Shown here: one piece after another, positions 7,212 to 14,186 of the stretch
Numbering within the stretch: position 1 is the stretch's first letter
How the letters are laid out: every line of letters starts with the position of its first letter
Source: CAZKEW01 sp964558915
GTDB taxonomy: Bacteria > Acidobacteriota > Aminicenantia > Aminicenantales > UBA8522
Assembly (NCBI GenBank): GCA_964558915.1
Contig: CAZLFV010000050.1
Coordinates: forward strand, 1-18,689
Reading direction: 5' to 3'
DNA: 18,689 nt
Translations under genes and position numbers: made by a program
The notes under the pieces: generated by a model
What the model saw: only the letters and a program-made list of their open reading frames with translations
Databases searched by the model: none
Told to the model about the DNA's origin: nothing

Positions 7212-9989
7212 CTAAAGTTTGATCTCGCGAATATAAATTCCCCTGAAATATAGGGGGGTAGAGTGGGCCTGGAGCTCGACCTGACCCGAGGGATAAATCC
7301 GCTGATCCCTCTCCCAGTAGTTTTCCATAACGACATCGTCCACCACGAGGACATTGTTCAGGTAGACGGTAACCCGCTCGCCGGTCATCCGAATGAAAAA
7401 GCTGTTCCATTCGCCGACCGGATTGTCCGCCCGTTTCAGCGGTTTGTTCGGACCCTTCTCGTTATTATACAACCCGCCAGAACCCTCGGGCCGCTCCGCG
7501 GGATCCCATATCTGGACCTGAGGAGAGCCACGGAGATAAATACCGCTGTCGCCCTTGGGCTCGATTTTCCAATCGACGAACATCTCAAAATCGCGGTAGT
7601 CTTTTGTTGTGCAGAGGCTGTGGCCTGCGCCGTCAAAGACAAGGATTCCGTCAACGGCTTTCCAGTGGGAGAGCATATCGGCGTCCGCTTCGGCCTGGGC
7701 TTTTTCAAGCTCTTGGGGCGACATCCGGCTGCGGGTTGGCGGGTCTCCGACCAACCCCTTCCAGCCGCCGAGGTCCTGGCCGTTGAACAGGGGCCTAAAG
7801 CCCTCGCGCGCAAGAAGCCTCTGGACGTAATCGTCAGTTCGATTCTTAAAATTCTCGTCGGCGATTAAGCCGGATGCCTTCTTGAGAGTGCGAATGACCT
7901 CGATTCCCGCAAGCCCGTCTTCTTCGCCCCGGAATGGAAGGGCGATGAGCGCCGCTATCCGGGCAGCCTCTCCGCTGAGATCCGGGTCATCCAGAAAGGA
8001 TGAGATGAGTCTCAGGGAATCCATCGTGTTGACCCCGGAAAATCCCTCCAGGAGGATCTTTTTTTCTCCGAGCTCGGAGGCAAAGACCAGGGCATCGGCC
8101 AGCAGCTTGAATTTTTCCTCGGAAGAGAGCTCCTCGGCGTTCACAAGGCGCACGATTCCTTGAAGGCTCAGGTTGAGGAATTTGCGGCTGGTGGTGGTCC
8201 GGCAGATATCGAGAAGCGGAGTGACGGCCCGAAAATCCGGCCACTGGGAGAGAGCGTAGACAGCGGCCGTCTGCACTTCGAGGTCATCGCTTCGGGTTTG
8301 AGCCAGAACTGCTTCAAAAGCCTTTTTCCCGCCGATTTCGGGGAGTGGCTTGATCAGGTTGGCCAGATGCTCGCCCCGGGCCTTGGACATCACTTCAAGA
8401 ATCAAATCGGCTCGGGTTTCCGCGTCGGCGATCTGGCTGGCGCTCGCCACAATCGCATTTTGAATTAGGATTTTCTCCTGGCTTCCCCGCGTTTCGCCTA
8501 GAAGTGCAATCAGCCGGGCGAGCTCATTTTCTGTCACGAGAGGTTCGAGTGCGCGCATTGCGGCCAAGCGGACATTCTCATCTGCGCTTTGAGCCTTGGC
8601 AAAGATGAGCTCAATGTCCTCGGCCGCTCCTCGCTCTGCCATAACCCTGATGAGGGCGGCCTGGCTTGAGACCGGCACCTTTTCAAGAACTTTGACGGCC
8701 TCAGGGACGACCTGGGCCTTGGAAAACTGGAGAAGGGACTGTTCAATCGTGGCGATCTCGTCGCTGTCTTGGCTCGCGAGAAGGCCGAAAAGATCGGGGA
8801 GGACTTCGCTACCGCCGAGGCGAGTCGCCGCCGGGATTGCCGCGAGTCGCAGAGCTTTGTCGTCGCTCTTCAATTTTTCTCTCACGGCCGGGAAGGCAGT
8901 CTTGTCGCGGCGAACGGCCAGAGAAAAGATGATCTGCGTTTGCGCTTCCGCCGGCGCCGCCTTCATTACTGCGACCAATTTTGCCGTGATGTTTTCTTCT
9001 TTAAACCTGTTTATGAGCTCGAGGGCCTTCGACCGGAGGGCTGTATGAGGACTGCCGAGCGCGGCGAAGAGGTCCTCGACGGCCTCTTTTCCCATAATAT
9101 CCGCAAGCAAACTTAGCGCGGCCGAGGAAACATGGGTTTCGCCGGAAGCCGTGTAGTTTTTTATGATTCTGCGGCAGATTCCCTCAGCCGCGGTCCTGTT
9201 TCCAGATTCCGCCAAACGCCGGGCGTAAAGGAGATAGAGAGAAGGCGCCTGAGAGCGTTCGTAAAAACTGGCTTCGAGGAGGACATTTTTTAAAACCGGC
9301 CCGGCCAGAGGGTCGCCTGTGTTGGCCAGAGCGTAAAGCGCGGCCTGCCGAATACCGGCATCGTTGCTTGAAGCGAAGGGCAATATTTTTTTTGTGGCGG
9401 CACGGCTGCGAAGATCACCGAGGGCGTTAATTAGAGATAATCTATTTGCGTTGGATGCGTGGTTGAGGGCCTTCAGGATGGCCGCCTCTGCGGCCGGAGT
9501 GCCTATCGTTACGAGGGAGCGGACGGTCGGTGCGGAGAGCTTTGGGTCGAGAAGATATTTCTTGAGGAGCTTCACCGACTCATTCTTGCCGCAGAGCTCG
9601 ACCTGGCTGATGAGAAATGCCCGGATTTCCGGCGACTCTTCCTGTTCGAGCGCCCTGGTCAGCGCTCTGATGAAGATTTTCCTTTGGCCTTCGAGATGGG
9701 GCGACGCGACGTATGTGGCCAGACCGTTTATAGCGTACCGGACTTTTGAATCGTCTGCGTCGCCGGGAGGAGCGAGCATCCGGCAGAGTCTCATGATTCC
9801 TTCAGGGCCCAGGGCGATGAGCTCGGTGGCCAAAGCGTCCTTTGCGGCCGTTGTCTGCGCCGGGAATTTGGCGACGATATCCGAAATTTTAGGGTCAAGC
9901 GGATTGACCTTTTCCGCCCGACTGAGCGGGCAGAAGGCCAGGCTCAGAGTCAGCCCGATTGCCAGAAATATTTTTAAGTGCCGAATCAT
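7212..9989 (-). CDS. Secreted HEAT-repeat protein fused to a 3-keto-disaccharide hydrolase (DUF1080) domain
   Basis: A 925-residue exported protein from the ATG at 9989; a TTG at 10004 is possible but would place extra residues before the signal peptide. Residues 1-25 are a Sec signal peptide ending in SRA. About 35-725 is an alpha-solenoid of HEAT-like helical pairs, with recurring patterns such as A.RALE.L, AAVYALSQ and LRLAAIPA. Residues about 730-925 are the DUF1080 LamG-like fold, with FNGQDLGGW, GDSGIYLRG, QIWDP, GEWNSF and the closing strand YFRGIYIREI. DUF1080 members hydrolyse or cleave 3-keto sugars and glycosides. It lies 16 bp downstream of a Gfo/Idh/MocA oxidoreductase, the family that makes 3-keto sugars, so the two probably act in sequence. 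The solenoid may hold a protein or glycan partner; that is inference. Confidence 0.9.
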   Translation of the reverse strand: MIRHLKIFLAIGLTLSLAFCPLSRAEKVNPLDPKISDIVAKFPAQTTAAKDALATELIALGPEGIMRLCRMLAPPGDADDSKVRYAINGLATYVASPHLEGQRKIFIRALTRALEQEESPEIRAFLISQVELCGKNESVKLLKKYLLDPKLSAPTVRSLVTIGTPAAEAAILKALNHASNANRLSLINALGDLRSRAATKKILPFASSNDAGIRQAALYALANTGDPLAGPVLKNVLLEASFYERSQAPSLYLLYARRLAESGNRTAAEGICRRIIKNYTASGETHVSSAALSLLADIMGKEAVEDLFAALGSPHTALRSKALELINRFKEENITAKLVAVMKAAPAEAQTQIIFSLAVRRDKTAFPAVREKLKSDDKALRLAAIPAATRLGGSEVLPDLFGLLASQDSDEIATIEQSLLQFSKAQVVPEAVKVLEKVPVSSQAALIRVMAERGAAEDIELIFAKAQSADENVRLAAMRALEPLVTENELARLIALLGETRGSQEKILIQNAIVASASQIADAETRADLILEVMSKARGEHLANLIKPLPEIGGKKAFEAVLAQTRSDDLEVQTAAVYALSQWPDFRAVTPLLDICRTTTSRKFLNLSLQGIVRLVNAEELSSEEKFKLLADALVFASELGEKKILLEGFSGVNTMDSLRLISSFLDDPDLSGEAARIAALIALPFRGEEDGLAGIEVIRTLKKASGLIADENFKNRTDDYVQRLLAREGFRPLFNGQDLGGWKGLVGDPPTRSRMSPQELEKAQAEADADMLSHWKAVDGILVFDGAGHSLCTTKDYRDFEMFVDWKIEPKGDSGIYLRGSPQVQIWDPAERPEGSGGLYNNEKGPNKPLKRADNPVGEWNSFFIRMTGERVTVYLNNVLVVDDVVMENYWERDQRIYPSGQVELQAHSTPLYFRGIYIREIKL

Positions 9990-10005
9990 TCCGTTTTCCA
10001 GCAAT

Positions 10006-11286
10006 TCACAAATGCCAGGGAGCGCGCATGGGCTGGTTGATCAGCCGGTTGGCCTCCTCGTCGTCAATAAATATTTGTTTTTCCGGGTCAAAGCGAAGCG
10101 GCCGGCCCAGTTGGAGCGCAATTTTGCCCATGTTGACCAGGATGCAGGAGCGGTGGCCGTTTTCCTCATTCAGGGCGAATTTCCTGCGGGTTCGGACCGC
10201 CTCAGCAAAGTCGGTGACCTGCGGCTCGGGGTCGGGGAGTGAGGCCAGCTTTTCTTTAAGGTTGGGGATGTCGCAGATAAACCCTTTGAACAGTTTTCCG
10301 CCGGGTCCTTCGAGGAAAGGGGCGTTTTTGTCCTTGTTCTCTCCGTCGAGAATGATCTCGCACCCGTCCGCGTATCGGAGCCGGATCCGGCGCCAGGGCC
10401 CGCAGGCATCCGGGTGCTGCTGGGAAGAGTCGGGCTCAACCTCCACCGGGCTTGTATCGTCCTTGTTGAAGAGATACTGGACCGGGTCAAGATAATGCAT
10501 GCCCATGTCTCCGAGTCCCCCGCCGTCGTAGTCCCAGTAGCCGCGGAACGTTCCATGGACCCGGTGGGAATTGTAGGGTTTATAAGGCGCGGGACCGAGC
10601 CACATATCATAATCCAACTCTTTGGGGACGGGCTGCGGCGGAAGGTGAGTGAATCCGCTATGGTGGAATTTCCAGTCGAACCCGGTTGTTTCGCTGATCG
10701 TTGCCCTGAGGGGCCAGCCCAGGAGGCCGCTCTGGACGAGCTTTTTGACTGGCTTCAGTGGAGTCCCGAAGTCATAAAATATATCCTCGAACCGGAACCA
10801 GGTGTTGACTCTGAAGATGCGGCCGTTTCTCTGGACGGCCTCGACGAGCCGCTGGCCTTCTCCGATCGTTCGGGTCATCGGTTTTTCGCACCAAATGTCC
10901 TTGCCCGCTTCCGCCGCTGCGATAGAGATCAAGGTGTGCCAGTGCGGAGGCGTGACGATGTGAATGATGTCGACATCATCGCGCTCGAGGACTTCCCGGA
11001 AATCCCTGTACCCCGCGACACCCGGGGCCGAGACTTCGAGGGCGGCCCGAAGATGCCTCTCATCGACGTCGCAGACAGCGAGCAGCCGGGAGCCGGGATA
11101 TCTGAGATGCCACCTGCCCATGCTGCCGACTCCGATGACAGCCTTGGTGAGCTCGTCGCTCGGCGCCAAATAACCCCGGCCTCCCAACACACGCCGCGGG
11201 AGGATGGTGAGACCGGCTGCTCCGGCGGCCGCTGCCCTGACGCCATGCTTGAGGAATTCCCGCCTGGAAATGCGTTTATTCAGCAT
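10006..11286 (-). CDS. Tat-exported Gfo/Idh/MocA family oxidoreductase
   Basis: NAD(P)-dependent dehydrogenase of 426 residues, first gene of a two-gene unit with the HEAT/DUF1080 gene. The N-terminus has the twin-arginine motif SRREFLK (Arg8, Arg9) followed by an Ala/Gly-rich stretch, so it is exported folded with its cofactor. The Rossmann domain carries GVGSMG (52-57) and the family motif CEKP (133-136) with Lys135; the C-terminal half has GGGLGDMGMHYLDPVQYLF around 255-273, in which His264 sits at the usual active-site position. The WLGPAP segment (229-234) is typical of the exported subfamily common in Planctomycetes and Acidobacteriota. Together with DUF1080 next door, oxidation of glycosides to 3-keto sugars is the most likely role. 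No clear Shine-Dalgarno precedes the ATG; the leader is A-rich. Confidence 0.92.
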   Translation of the reverse strand: MLNKRISRREFLKHGVRAAAAGAAGLTILPRRVLGGRGYLAPSDELTKAVIGVGSMGRWHLRYPGSRLLAVCDVDERHLRAALEVSAPGVAGYRDFREVLERDDVDIIHIVTPPHWHTLISIAAAEAGKDIWCEKPMTRTIGEGQRLVEAVQRNGRIFRVNTWFRFEDIFYDFGTPLKPVKKLVQSGLLGWPLRATISETTGFDWKFHHSGFTHLPPQPVPKELDYDMWLGPAPYKPYNSHRVHGTFRGYWDYDGGGLGDMGMHYLDPVQYLFNKDDTSPVEVEPDSSQQHPDACGPWRRIRLRYADGCEIILDGENKDKNAPFLEGPGGKLFKGFICDIPNLKEKLASLPDPEPQVTDFAEAVRTRRKFALNEENGHRSCILVNMGKIALQLGRPLRFDPEKQIFIDDEEANRLINQPMRAPWHL

Positions 11287-11306
11287 GGGCTTTTTTATTT
11301 TTTTCT

Positions 11307-11312
11307 ATTATA
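11307..11312 (-). promoter_or_regulatory. Possible -10 box for the Gfo/Idh-DUF1080 unit
   Basis: A perfect TATAAT on the minus strand lies 20 bp before the ATG at 11286, which would give a leader of about 14 nt. No recognisable -35 box is found at 16-18 bp spacing, so support is weak. Confidence 0.3.
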
Positions 11313-11406
11313 CCCCAGAAATACAGAGGGGAGACAGGGGTTTTTTAGGGCAACCAGCTCCGTTTCCGTCATATTTAGGCGATGATCTAGAGAGGGTGAC
11401 GCGGCT

Positions 11407-11418
11407 GGGGGGCCCCCC
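11407..11418. repeat. Perfect 12-bp G6C6 palindrome
   Basis: Six Gs followed directly by six Cs in the left arm of the inverted-arm element. The right arm and the 18.5 kb copy have only the C run, so the G run may be an insertion or slippage product in this arm. Confidence 0.8.
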
Positions 11419-11423
11419 GACCA

Positions 11424-11457
11424 CCGGAGCGTTTGACGCCTCCGGAATTTCTTTTTT
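11424..11457 (+). terminator. Rho-independent terminator-like hairpin inside the inverted-arm element
   Basis: CCGGAGCG, loop TTTGA, then CGCCTCCGG: an 8-bp GC-rich stem with one bulged C, followed by AATTTCTTTTTT. It reads on the plus strand, yet no plus-strand gene lies upstream for about 4 kb, so it may end a short transcript starting in the left arm or be part of the element's structure. Confidence 0.5.
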
Positions 11458-11643
11458 GTGATCAACAGAATGGGCCGCGAGGATGTCGGGGGGAAGCCGC
11501 GGCAGGACCCTATTCCAGAACTAAATATTCACAGAAACGGAGCTACTTGCTTTTTTGGGCGCTAACGGATCATTGAACCTTTTGCCTGAAAAACTCGTCT
11601 TAATAACAGATGGCGTAAATTTGCGTTTTAATAGGAGGCCATG

Positions 11644-12357
11644 ATGAAGCGTAACGCGATTATTTTTGCCGCAATTTTCCTTGCCGGCTCTCTTGGGTTT
11701 TCGGCCCAAGAAACCAGAACGCTGAGCCTGACAGCGGAAGGGATCACTCATTTTGAGATTGACTGCGGAGCGGGATTTCTAAAGGTCCAGGGTGTAGAAG
11801 GGCTCAAAGCGATAGAAGTCAAGGCCGAGATCAATGCCCGGGGAGTCGATGAAAAAGACATGAAGAAGTTTATCGAGGACCATGTCAAGCTTATTCTCGA
11901 GAACAGGGGAGGCCGGGCTGTCCTGGTCAGCGAGGTCAAAGAGCGCTTTTTTTCCCCTTTCCATGATGTCCAGATCGACTTGACAGTGAGCTGCCCGAAA
12001 AAAATGCACTTGAACGTAGATGATAGCTCCGGCCGAATGGAAATCGGGAGCCTCGCCGGGAACCTCGACCTTAACGACGGCTCGGGCGGGGTTCAAGTTG
12101 AAGGCATCCAGGGAGACGTCGAAATAGATGACGGTTCGGGCGAAATTGAGGTGAAAGACATAGCGGGCAACGTTTCCATCGAGGACGGCTCTGGCTCCAT
12201 GACGGTCCTGAATGTGGGAGGAAACCTCACGATCGATGACGGTTCCGGGTCAATAGATATTGACGGCGTGGGAAAAGACTTGATCCTGGAAGATACCGGA
12301 AGCGGAAGCGTGAACTACCGGAATATCAAGGGCCGAGTTATTAAGCACGACAATTAA
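11644..12357 (+). CDS. Exported DUF4097-type beta-solenoid protein
   Basis: A 237-residue protein. Two adjacent ATGs (11641, 11644) follow AGGAGG; the second has the better 5-nt spacing and is chosen. A Sec signal peptide ends near FSAQE. The first half is a beta-rich domain without known motifs. From about residue 124 the sequence repeats a motif of the form I-D-D-G-S-G-x-I-x-V-x-x-I-x-G-N-V every 18-19 residues, six times, the period of one coil of a right-handed beta-solenoid. This is the pattern of the DUF4097 / adhesin-like family, whose members sit in the periplasm or on the surface and have no established biochemical function. It stands alone, converging on the flavoprotein gene with 5 bp between them. 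It begins about 95 bp after the inverted-arm element. Confidence 0.85.
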   Translation: MKRNAIIFAAIFLAGSLGFSAQETRTLSLTAEGITHFEIDCGAGFLKVQGVEGLKAIEVKAEINARGVDEKDMKKFIEDHVKLILENRGGRAVLVSEVKERFFSPFHDVQIDLTVSCPKKMHLNVDDSSGRMEIGSLAGNLDLNDGSGGVQVEGIQGDVEIDDGSGEIEVKDIAGNVSIEDGSGSMTVLNVGGNLTIDDGSGSIDIDGVGKDLILEDTGSGSVNYRNIKGRVIKHDN

Positions 12358-12362
12358 TTTAG

Positions 12363-14006
12363 TTACGTCTTCTGCCACTCCCTCATGATTTCGCCGAAGC
12401 ATTGCAGTCCGCTATAAATGACGGTTCCATAGCCGTGCCCGGGTTGAGTCCAGGCACCGGCGAGATAGAGGTTTCTGATGGGAGTATTTTGAGGCAGGCG
12501 CTTCGGCATGGAATTGTCCAAGGTTTGGTCGAAACCATAGGCCGCCCCGCGGTAGTTCAAAGTGTAGCGGACGTTGGTCAAAGGCGTGCCGATCTCTTTC
12601 ACTTCTATGGTCTTGCTGAGTCCGGGCAGAAGCTTCTCTTCAACCTTTTTGATCAGGATATCCGCCAGCCGCTCTTTTTCAGCCCGGTAGTCGTCCTTTT
12701 TGCCGGCAAAATAATCGGCCTCAAACTTTTTCCAGGGCTCATATCCCTGCAAAGTGATGATGTTGATCGTGTTCTTTCCCTCGGGTGAGTAGCCTTTGTA
12801 GAGGTTGTCATAAAGAGCCAGGCCGAAGCCGCCGCTTTCGACGTCTGCATCGAGCGCGGCCTTGTAGCCGGCATCGCCGTCATAGCCGGGTTCATAGAAG
12901 ATCTCGCTGTCGGTAATGCCGACTTCCTTGATCAGGTCCTTTTTCAGCCCCAGGAACACCTGGAAGGAGGACAGGCTGACGCTGAACCCGTCCAGCCGGG
13001 CCAAATAATCCTTCAGAAATTCTTTCTCGTCCATCATCTTGTGAAATGTGTCATAGGCGTTGGCGTTTGAGACGACGACCTTTGCCTCAAATTCTTTCCC
13101 GTCGGAAGTCATGACCCCATAAGCAGCATGATCTTTGACCATGATTTTTTCCACGCGTGCTCCCAGCTGGACTTTTCCTCCGCGCTCCTCGATGAATTTG
13201 ACCAGGGCATTGCTAATTTTCTGGGACTTTCCGACCGGGTAGTATCCACCCTGCTCGAGATAGCCGATAAGGGGCATTCCGTAGTAAATGCTGGCGAGCT
13301 TGGACGGCGGCAGCCCGAAACCGCCCCATAAAGATGAGACAACGGCTTTCAGTTTGGGATCCTTGATGTAGGAGTCCTGGAAAGCTCCCCATGTGCTCAT
13401 GACGCTTTTAAAGAGATGAGGGTATTCCTGGGGAAACTTAGACATGTCGGCGCTTCCACCTGTGGACGAGTATCTATTGAGGTCCGCTACCAGTCCCCTC
13501 ATTGCGGCAAACAGGTTTTGGATACCCTCTTTTTCTTCGGGAAAATATCCGGTCAGGATCTTGATGTAGCCGTCGACATCTCGCGACGGAACCCGGATGT
13601 CATAGTCCGGGAAAATCGTCCGGTAGAGGACTTTGTGAGGCACGAACTCGATATCCTCGATCTCTGGAAACCCGGGAATAAGGTTGTTGATACCGTTGCG
13701 CTCGCCTGCTCCTGTCGAGTGCAGCGACACGTCGAACTCAAAACCTCCGGGGCGTTTGAACGTCGTGGCATATCCGCCGGGGATGCGGTGCTGCTCCAGG
13801 ACAAGCGGCTTGAAACCCTGGCGGGCAAAGGCGGCGGCGCAGGCCAACCCGCCCAGCCCGGCGCCGATGATGGCAGCGTCCCACTGGTCCTTGGCCGGCG
13901 ATGACTGCTCGCCCTTTGGAAACGAATCCCAGTCAAGGGCTAGGGCCGGGACTCCGGCCAGCATCGCTTTTAAAAAATCCCTTCGAATAATTTTGTTTTC
14001 GGACAT
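12363..14006 (-). CDS. Tat-exported FAD-dependent oxidoreductase of the phytoene desaturase / RetSat family
   Basis: A flavoprotein of 547 residues. The start is the ATG at 14006, preceded by AAGGAG at 6 nt; the longer frame to 14093 has no such site and would bury the export signal. The N-terminus has a twin-arginine motif, IIRRDFLK (Arg8, Arg9), and a hydrophobic stretch. The dinucleotide-binding motif GAGLGGLACAAAFARQGF (48-65) ends at acidic Glu71, followed by the GGYATTF segment of the CrtI/CrtISO/RetSat group. The C-terminus has the matching FAD motif LYLAGAWTQPGHGYGTVIYSG (about 513-533). Members desaturate, saturate or isomerise polyenes such as carotenoids and retinol. No other carotenoid gene is near, and Tat export is unusual for a carotenoid enzyme, so the substrate stays open. 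A single-gene unit with its own promoter. Confidence 0.9.
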   Translation of the reverse strand: MSENKIIRRDFLKAMLAGVPALALDWDSFPKGEQSSPAKDQWDAAIIGAGLGGLACAAAFARQGFKPLVLEQHRIPGGYATTFKRPGGFEFDVSLHSTGAGERNGINNLIPGFPEIEDIEFVPHKVLYRTIFPDYDIRVPSRDVDGYIKILTGYFPEEKEGIQNLFAAMRGLVADLNRYSSTGGSADMSKFPQEYPHLFKSVMSTWGAFQDSYIKDPKLKAVVSSLWGGFGLPPSKLASIYYGMPLIGYLEQGGYYPVGKSQKISNALVKFIEERGGKVQLGARVEKIMVKDHAAYGVMTSDGKEFEAKVVVSNANAYDTFHKMMDEKEFLKDYLARLDGFSVSLSSFQVFLGLKKDLIKEVGITDSEIFYEPGYDGDAGYKAALDADVESGGFGLALYDNLYKGYSPEGKNTINIITLQGYEPWKKFEADYFAGKKDDYRAEKERLADILIKKVEEKLLPGLSKTIEVKEIGTPLTNVRYTLNYRGAAYGFDQTLDNSMPKRLPQNTPIRNLYLAGAWTQPGHGYGTVIYSGLQCFGEIMREWQKT

Positions 14007-14012
14007 TGCTGT

Positions 14013-14018
14013 CTCCTT
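14013..14018 (-). promoter_or_regulatory. Ribosome binding site deciding the flavoprotein start
   Basis: AAGGAG on the minus strand, 6 nt before the ATG at 14006. It places the twin-arginine motif at residues 8-9. Confidence 0.75.
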
Positions 14019-14029
14019 CCTTCCGGGCA

Positions 14030-14097
14030 TTTTGTGATTACTATAAAAAATTAGGCTCGCAAAAGCAACATAGAAAGGGACTTGGTAAGTCACAAAA
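14030..14097. repeat. Inverted repeat flanking the flavoprotein promoter
   Basis: TTTTGTGATTAC (14030-14041) is mirrored by GTAAGTCACAAAA (14085-14097): 12 matching pairs with one extra base in the right arm, 43 bp between the arms. The left arm touches the -10 box. The halves contain TGTGA / TCACA, the Crp/Fnr half-site sequence, but far too widely spaced for a single such site. Confidence 0.45.
14040..14068 (-). promoter_or_regulatory. Sigma70-type promoter of the flavoprotein gene
   Basis: TTGCTT (14068-14063) and TATAGT (14045-14040) on the minus strand with 17 bp between. Transcription would begin near 14033, giving a leader of about 27 nt that contains the ribosome binding site. Confidence 0.55.
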
Positions 14098-14143
14098 CGT
14101 TGGGAGGCGAGGGTGATAGTTCAAGTGTTATTTCCTATTGGGC

Positions 14144-14153
14144 NNNNNNNNNN
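14144..14153. other. Scaffold gap (10 Ns)
   Basis: Ten undetermined bases, a conventional placeholder for a gap of unknown length. Order and distance of genes on the two sides (flavoprotein versus TonB gene) should not be trusted. Confidence 0.98.
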
Positions 14154-14186
14154 GACATGAATAACTGCGCAGCACACTGTAGGCTG

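Larger units (their letters stand above)
11350..11550. mobile_element. MITE-like 201-bp element with long imperfect terminal inverted arms
   Basis: The ends are GCAACCAGCTCCGTTTC at 11350 (plus strand) and GCAAGTAGCTCCGTTTC at 11550 (minus strand), pointing at each other. Similarity continues inward to a CCCCCCGAC block on both sides (left arm 11356-11421, right arm 11485-11544), with indels in the left arm. No coding frame lies within. A copy of the right arm recurs at 18491-18550 with 54 of 60 identical positions. No clear target-site duplication is visible and no transposase is in the window. Together with the flanks it explains the gene-free stretch 11287-11643. Confidence 0.6.
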
